Notes under the pieces: generated by a model
Databases searched by the model: none
Told to the model about the DNA's origin: nothing
What the model saw: the letters and a program-made list of their open reading frames with translations, nothing else
Shown here: one piece after another, positions 58,283 to 64,000 of the stretch
Layout: each line of letters starts with the position of its first letter
How positions within the stretch are numbered: the first letter of the stretch is position 1
Program-made: the position numbers and the translations under genes
Origin: Zanthoxylum bungeanum
Taxonomy: Eukaryota; Streptophyta; Magnoliopsida; Sapindales; Rutaceae
DNA: 64,000 bases
Direction of reading: 5' to 3'
Assembly: GCA_019454045.1 (NCBI GenBank)
Contig: SKCR01023791.1
Span: forward strand, 248,001-312,000

Positions 58283-60625
58283 ATCTTGATTTTAATGTCC
58301 AACTATTTAATCAAAGATTTCGGTGCTATTTATTATAATGATTACAATAGTCCAACTATTTAATCAACTATAATTTAATAGATTAAAATCAATTATATTG
58401 ATTACTATAATCCAATTATAAAATCAACTATAATTTAATAGTTTGAATATAGTCCAACTATTTATTAAAACAACGTTTAAATATTAGTCCAACTAACATT
58501 TAATTTATTTGACGAATGATATTTGTTTTGAGTGCGTATGGCAAGTAATTAAACGAATATTGCAAATTCAATTCTTGCCTCCCACTATTTTTCGGCGAGG
58601 CTCTAACCCTCTGTCGAGTACTCGGGAAACCGTGTTTCCTAGTGGGCTAAGATCCCGTTAAATATCACATAATCTTGACTTTGGCCAACAAATTGTATGA
58701 TAATTAACTAGGTAGATCTCTAAGATCGATTGGATCCAATCCAATTCCTAGATTCGGTAGGGGGACATCCAAGTCCGAAACATATATCTTATATATGCCA
58801 ATACATCCAATGTATTACCTAACCTTTTTCCTCTGAATCAACTAAGCTTGGCTTTGGCACAACAAACTTAGTGATCCCAGTTAAGCGCGACCCATTGACC
58901 ATGGAAAGCTTCGTAATCAATGTCGATGGACAAGAAGTGGTCTTGAATTTGGCCAACAAACCACAACTTGGACAAGACACTGATATGGAACAAAACCTTC
59001 GTGATTCAAACACATCCTCGACGGACAAAGGCCTTGACTTTGGCCAACAAGCCAATGCCAGTCTCGGATCTTGAGTGAGAATCACTCAATGGAAGGAAAG
59101 ACGCTTAATATTTTGCGAGGGTTTTTCGAGTGCAAATTGGCAACCAATTTATTATCTTTGTTAAGTTCTCATCATCATACACCCTTAAACATGCATTCTA
59201 AACACATAATAAAGCGCATATGATAAAATAATAATGATATGCGGATGGATACTTTACACATTGATCCTAGATCAAATCTCTCCCTTTCTCGCTCTCGCTA
59301 GCACAAATATTTCTTCTACCCGTTACACTAAACTTCTAAAGAAACCTCATTTACATTGAGGGGAATAGGTGAGAAGAGAATACAAAGAATAAGGAGGTAA
59401 TAAGGCTGGACACGCAGGTCCAATTAATAAATCAAATTTATTACAACAATTTCTAAAATTGTCCCACCCATCTAATATCCATCCGATATACATTATTCAT
59501 GCATCGCAACCATGTATTCACACAAGCATGTTATCAATCAATCTAATCAAATTAATTAATCTGATAATTAGTGATCATCCAATGTTCAAACAACGATTTG
59601 ATTTTGCTCGAGTCAAACTGGTTTTGCGAATAAGTACTCAAAGTACGAATTCTTGAATTAAATTAAACTACACAATTAAATCCAATTCAATTTGTATTTA
59701 ATTCTTATTCGCTATTTAATTCAAAATTAAATACTACACTTTATTAACGAACCTTTACGACTTAAATTCCAAATTTAATCGCAACAGGTCTCAAAGCCCG
59801 ATTAACGTCCAACGTTAATTTAATTAAAGTCCAATGGGCTTTTAATTAATTTCTTAAGGCGTGGACTTTTGGTCAACTCGGGTCGAACCCAATAATCAAA
59901 GTCCAATCCGGGAGTTACCCCATAAGCCTAGAAATCAATTTTGGCCCATTAGGCCCAATTAAACTTTAAAGGTCCATTAGTCACATTTGGGCTTTATGGA
60001 GGCGGTTTTGGGCCCAATGGGATCCAATCCATTTGGCCTAAACCCAACTTAGTACAACTAAGCCCAATAAGCCCAATTACAACACATCAAGCCTAAATCC
60101 AATTTAAGGCCCAAATAATTAAATTACAAAATCCAATTTCACATTTAATTATCCTAAAGTGTATAACACAATTAATTACCCAATTGACATTTCCAAAACA
60201 CCAATTAGCCTAATTAATCATGCTCAACATCATTAAATCATGTCCAACACAATTTAACAAAAATCAAACCCATATACATGATTTAGTACTCTCAAAAATA
60301 AGGGGTAATTTTTTTCCAATTCGGTTTCAATCCAATTAAATCCACAATCGACATTAAATCACATTCCCGAATGATTCTAACTCATCCAATGAATCAAAAA
60401 TAAAAAAATCACGAAGACATTTTAGGGCACATGTATTCGGCCAACACCAAAAAATTGGGGAAATTTGTTCCAAACATAATTTCAACAAATTGATCCAATC
60501 AATCCTCAATTCAAACACATTTAAGCATAATAATTCATCCAATTTCATTAATCATGCTCAAAATCAAGTTTACCCAAATTTTAAGCCCTAAACTTTTTCA
60601 TGTTTTTCCTTGATCATGATACCAA
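58283..60625 (-). other. A3 leader (2.3 kb) and primer site
   Basis: Phased motif starts on the plus strand at 58674, 58847, 58942 and 59033. The primer site is at 60611-60625 (minus TTGGTATCATGATCA). No gene recognised. A 67-codon opposite-strand frame at 58871-59074 recurs in A1 and A2 because the block is shared, and is not counted as a gene. Confidence 0.65.
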
Positions 60626-62655
60626 TGTAGGAGTTTACTAAGGTCCCACGGATCAATAAACATGTGTGAATACAATCGAGAAAGTCGCGGAATACTCACA
60701 TCGATCGGTTGAGCGATGAGGCAACGAACAAAAACTCAAAATCTGCTCACTGCAGCTCACGGCAGTGGACTGCTCCAAGCTCACTGTTTTGGCGTCCATG
60801 GATGTCTTCGTCAAGCTCTAAGCTTCGTCAAACGATTCCCGGCTCATGGGTGGACTTCCCTATCACCTTCGCATGTCTCTCGGAGTGCTAGCTCTCTTGA
60901 TTTTTGCCACAACAACCAAACACTTGCTTCCCTTTTCCTTCAAGACTCATGGCAATTCACTGCCAAGAACAGAAGAAAAATTGCCCTCCAAGGGCGTGAG
61001 ATGAAGAAGAGAATGGAGAGAGAGAATAGTTGTAAAATGTGTGTAAAGTGTAATTGATTTCCAAAATCAATTTAACTTATACCAAACATACAATAATAAT
61101 ATATGTCACTCAAGCTTTTAAAAGCTTTTCAACAACTCCCATCAAGTCACATCTATCAATCAAGTTGTCAAGTCACATCACTCAAAGTGACAAGTGATTT
61201 GACGCTTGATGCGACTAATGATTTGACGCTTGATTTGACTTGCGTGCCGCACTCGAATTCGAAATGTGAATGCGCTCGTAAATAATCTCGGGCTCGGGTT
61301 CGCTAATTCCAAATTAACGAATTTTCTGTTGCGTCGTAATTAAATGATTACACCTAGCAAAGTCACTATTCACGTCGCTAACGAATTAAGTCTAAATTAA
61401 CTCGTTCGCCTGAATTAAAATCTAATTTTAATTCTGCGTCGAAATCCAATCTCGTTTAATATATCGAATATATTAATTTGCCAATTAATTCTAAATTAAT
61501 CGTTATCTCTCTTTAAATTGATATTTTATCCCAGATAAAATATCTCCGCAATTAATCCCAGATTAATTTTCTCTCTCATCTAATTAATCCCAGATTAATT
61601 AAAATTGCGAGTCATACGTCATCGGTGAATCTTTGGGAAGCGACCATGAGATCCCCGGATATGTTGGCAGTAAATTCGGTCGTCGGACTATCCGAATACG
61701 TAAGTACCTCGTACTACATTTGTACCGATTTACAAGACAAGGTTGGCTTCTAGCGAACCACCATGCCTACCCAATTCTCCAGAAATATCCTTACAGGAAT
61801 AAAGGATCTATATCAGGCGTAGTATACGTAGTATTGCGTATTTCTGTCCAGTATCGGATGATCACATGCAAGGCCTGGGCTTGGTACAGTGTCTGCCTCG
61901 TACGAAGCATATATCGGATGACAAGCAACTAGTCTCTTTAATATCGGATAATCGTGACCAAGTCATATTATCCCGATGGTTGCAACCTTTTTAGAGAACC
62001 AGTTTTGTATCCATGCGCGATCATCAACTCCATATGACTGGAGTGACACTTCCGTCTTGACGTCACACCCAACACACTACGATTCTCAATATACCCAGCA
62101 TAGGCGTACACAGAGCCTGTTAAAGTCCTGGACGACCGCAACCAAAGTATATTGATTGTCGCAAGTATTAGCGGTGCAAGTCTCAGGTTAAGACCAAATA
62201 CACCTACCCTGATTTCGGATTTCCATAGACACATAGTCATACTACCAATGGAATTTCGAGGGTTCTATCCAGAGCGAAGCTGTTTCCCGTACCATCGGTG
62301 AAACACAACCTCCTATTACACTTGCATGAGTATCCTATACCCAAATATATGAGAACTATGACGTTGTGCCCTCACAAAGCGCACAAGTGTAATACTAGTC
62401 TTTTACGTATTTATCGATGTCCAATCTCGATAATACTCTGACTAGGGATATTTAATGATTTATCCTTCGTGGATTGATACTGTCTCATATCATTCTCAAT
62501 CCAGGAACAAATCACATGGACCTCCTATCATTTATATATCTAGGTGATCTAATCACAAATGATAAAAGTGCAATCTCCTTTGTCACATAGTTAATTTGTA
62601 CAACAACACAATGATCTATACAAATAGTGACGCTATGGGTCATAATTGTCCAACA
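60626..62655 (-). repeat. 5' LTR of A3
   Basis: 2,030 bases, TGTAGGAGTTTAC at the primer-site side and GTCCAACA at the outer edge beside the TSD. Confidence 0.93.
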
Positions 62656-63321
62656 ACTCTCGGGTATGCCTATCATGCTTTTGTTGAGTCAGCCCTTTAG
62701 TCAGAGAATCTGCAAGATTATCTTCTGTGGGTATTTTCTCTATAATAACTTCTTTTCTCTCAACAATCTCCCTAATGAGATGAAATCGCCTGAGTACATG
62801 CTTGGATTTCTGGTAGGACCTTGGTTCCTTTGATTGAGCAATGGCGCCCGTGTTGTCACATTACATAGTGACGCCATTCTTTATCGCGGGAGCACTTCCA
62901 GCTCCGTGATGAAATTCTTTATCCAGACTGCTTCTTTAACAGCCTCAGATGCTGCAATATACTCGGCTTCAGTGGTGGACTCCGCTATAGTTGACTGTTT
63001 TGAGCTTTTCCAACTGAAAGCACCGCCATTCAAAGTAAACAGATATCCTGTTTGTGATCTACTGTCATCCCTATCGGTCTGAAAGCTCGCATCACAATAA
63101 CTAATGACTTTCATCTCAGAATAATCTATGTATGTCAAAAACACATCCTTAGTTCTTCTAAGATACTTGAGGATTATTTTGACAGCTGCTCAGTGTTGTT
63201 CACCAGGATTTGCCTGATACCTGCTCGTTATGCTAAGAGCATAAGAGACATCAGGTCTTGTACATAGCATGGCGTACATGATCGATCATATTGCTGAAGC
63301 ATAAGGGATCCTACTCATACG
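62656..63321 (-). pseudogene. CopE RNase H and pol C-terminus
   Basis: RNase H frame 62881-63144: YCDASFQTDRDDSRSQTGYL, WKSSKQSTIAESTTEAEYIA, AVWIKNFI, with the catalytic D and E of DAS and TEAEY present. Downstream are CDNTGAIAQSKEPRS, VLRRFHLIREIVE and the copia C-terminal hallmark EDNLADSLTKGL (about 62690). In-frame stops interrupt the chain: one in the M-x-CDN motif (about 62853), one about 63190 (EQH-stop-AAVK, TGG to TGA), one or two at about 63280-63322 before RMSRIPYAS. Confidence 0.88.
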
Positions 63322-64000
63322 CTATCTATCTGAAAGAGAATGTGGACATTGCTCCTTATATAATTTGATTCCATGACAAGTAGGTAAATTACCTCTTTTG
63401 GAATCTACCATTTTGAATCTTTTCAAAACTTTATCTATGTACGTAGATTGAGAAAGTCCTAACAACCTCTTAGATCTATTACGGTAGATCTTAATGCCGA
63501 GGATGTAGGCTGATTCTCCCAAATCTTTCATGGAGAAATTCGGAGATAACCATTGCTTGGTGGCTTGCATCATGGGAATATCATTCCCGATGATTAATAT
63601 GTCATCGACATATAATACAAGAAATACAACAGCACTCCCACTACTTTTCCTGTAAACACAAGGCTCGTCTACATTTTTGATGAAGTCAAATTCTTTGATT
63701 GTCTCATGAAATCGTATATTCCAACTTCTGGAGGCTTGCTTGAGTCCATAAATGGATCGTTTAAGCTTGCATACTTTATTATGATCATCCTTAGATGCAA
63801 ACCCCTCAGGTTGTGTCATATAGACTTCCTCTACGAGGTTCCCATTAAGGAAAGTTGTTTTGACATCCATCTGCCAAATCTCATAATCAAAGTGTGCAGC
63901 TAGTGCCAGTAAAATTCGAAAGGACTTTATCATTGTAACAGGTGAGAAGGTTTCTTCATAATCAATTCCTTGGATTTGTCTATAACCTTTCGCCACCAAC
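63322..64000 (-). pseudogene. CopE reverse transcriptase, 5' part outside window
   Basis: 225 open codons of RVT_2-type RT: MVAKGYRQIQGIDYEETFSP, MDVKTTFLNGN, YGLKQASRSWN, catalytic YVDDILIIGND (about 63590-63630), FSMKDLGESAYILGIKIYR, 'LLGLSQSTYIDKVLKRF'. The sequence reads past the right edge without a stop, and the initiator methionine is simply the first in view. It ends at a TAG (63322) just before RMSRIPYAS. This is the best-preserved polymerase in the window, but the stops downstream make the polyprotein nonfunctional. Confidence 0.92.

Larger units (their letters stand above)
52789..62655 (-). mobile_element. Copia element A3, complete structure, TSD ACTCT
   Basis: 9,867 bases flanked by ACTCT at 52784-52788 and 62656-62660. 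It has both LTRs, primer site, leader, gag and pol remnants and polypurine tract, all minus strand. The two LTRs differ by about 8 substitutions in a ~170-base stretch I compared (53045-53215 against 60880-61050), roughly 5%. The element is therefore not recent, yet it is the structurally best copy. It inserted ~50 bases inside the 3' end of CopE. Confidence 0.95.
51434..64000 (-). mobile_element. Copia element CopE, split by A3, running off the window
   Basis: Minus strand: RT and RNase H (62656-64000), then after the A3 insertion the last ~50 bases of the internal region and polypurine tract (52738-52788) and the 3' LTR (about 51434-52737). The 5' half lies beyond the right edge. RT and RNase H resemble the Tork/Angela type of plant copia by recall; I could not test this. 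It inserted into gypsy gag on the left. Confidence 0.8.

Noticed and set aside
1..64000. tRNA, rRNA, organellar insertions, DNA transposons, Helitrons, pararetroviral sequences
   Set aside because: I looked for cloverleaf tRNA sequence, transposase-type motifs, terminal inverted repeats with TA or 8-bp duplications, and movement or coat protein motifs, and saw none I could support. The tRNA-like strings present are retroelement primer sites.

Overview
This window looks like a heterochromatic or repeat-rich stretch of a flowering-plant nuclear genome. It is AT-rich and I see no intact host gene, rRNA or tRNA gene. Almost every base belongs to a long terminal repeat (LTR) retrotransposon or a fragment of one. 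Elements were assigned by reverse transcriptase, integrase, protease, RNase H and gag protein motifs, TG...CA LTR ends, primer-binding sites (initiator tRNA-Met for the Ty1/copia elements, tRNA-Asp for the Ty3/gypsy Athila-like ones), polypurine tracts and 5-bp target-site duplications (TSDs). Labels used: CopA-family = copia elements with ~2.0-kb LTRs ending TGTTGGA...TCCAACA; A1, A2, A3 and D carry a strongly decayed internal region ('A-type'); B, C and P1-P3 carry a less decayed related one ('B-type'); CopE = a different copia element; Ath = Athila-like gypsy.

Layout. 1-9345: scrambled CopA pol pieces and half-LTRs in both orientations, including inverted LTR pairs and a ~5.28-kb-period direct duplication. 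8629-17010: element A1, minus strand, truncated LTRs. 17011-21218: A-type fragment D, split by an Ath solo LTR (17550-19750, TSD TGAGC). 21219-26453: LTR fragment plus element C (gag start, 2.2-kb leader, 5' LTR). 26454-38958: element B, minus strand, split by nested element A2 (27537-35920, TSD CCCAA). 38959-41125: minus-strand Ath fragment (gag, leader, primer site, LTR end). About 41126-48460: plus-strand, pol-less Ath element carrying a broken, intronless LOG (cytokinin-activating phosphoribohydrolase) sequence, itself split by a CopA solo LTR (43105-45043, TSD ATCAA). 48461-51433: another Ath LTR with primer site and gag. 51434-64000: CopE, minus strand, split by the complete element A3 (52789-62655, TSD ACTCT).

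Most notable: (i) a LOG-family coding copy between the LTRs of a gypsy element with no polymerase; (ii) three CopA copies sharing an RT active-site substitution (YVDD to a YNND-type core) and a 4-bp RT deletion, which suggests amplification in trans from an already dead template; (iii) an Ath LTR whose upstream half carries eight ACGT-core (G-box/ABRE-like) sites before a TATA box; (iv) a phased, four-copy palindromic-core motif in the CopA leader; (v) tandem hairpin units kept by compensatory change in Ath LTRs. All functional statements are inference from sequence; no search or alignment program was run.
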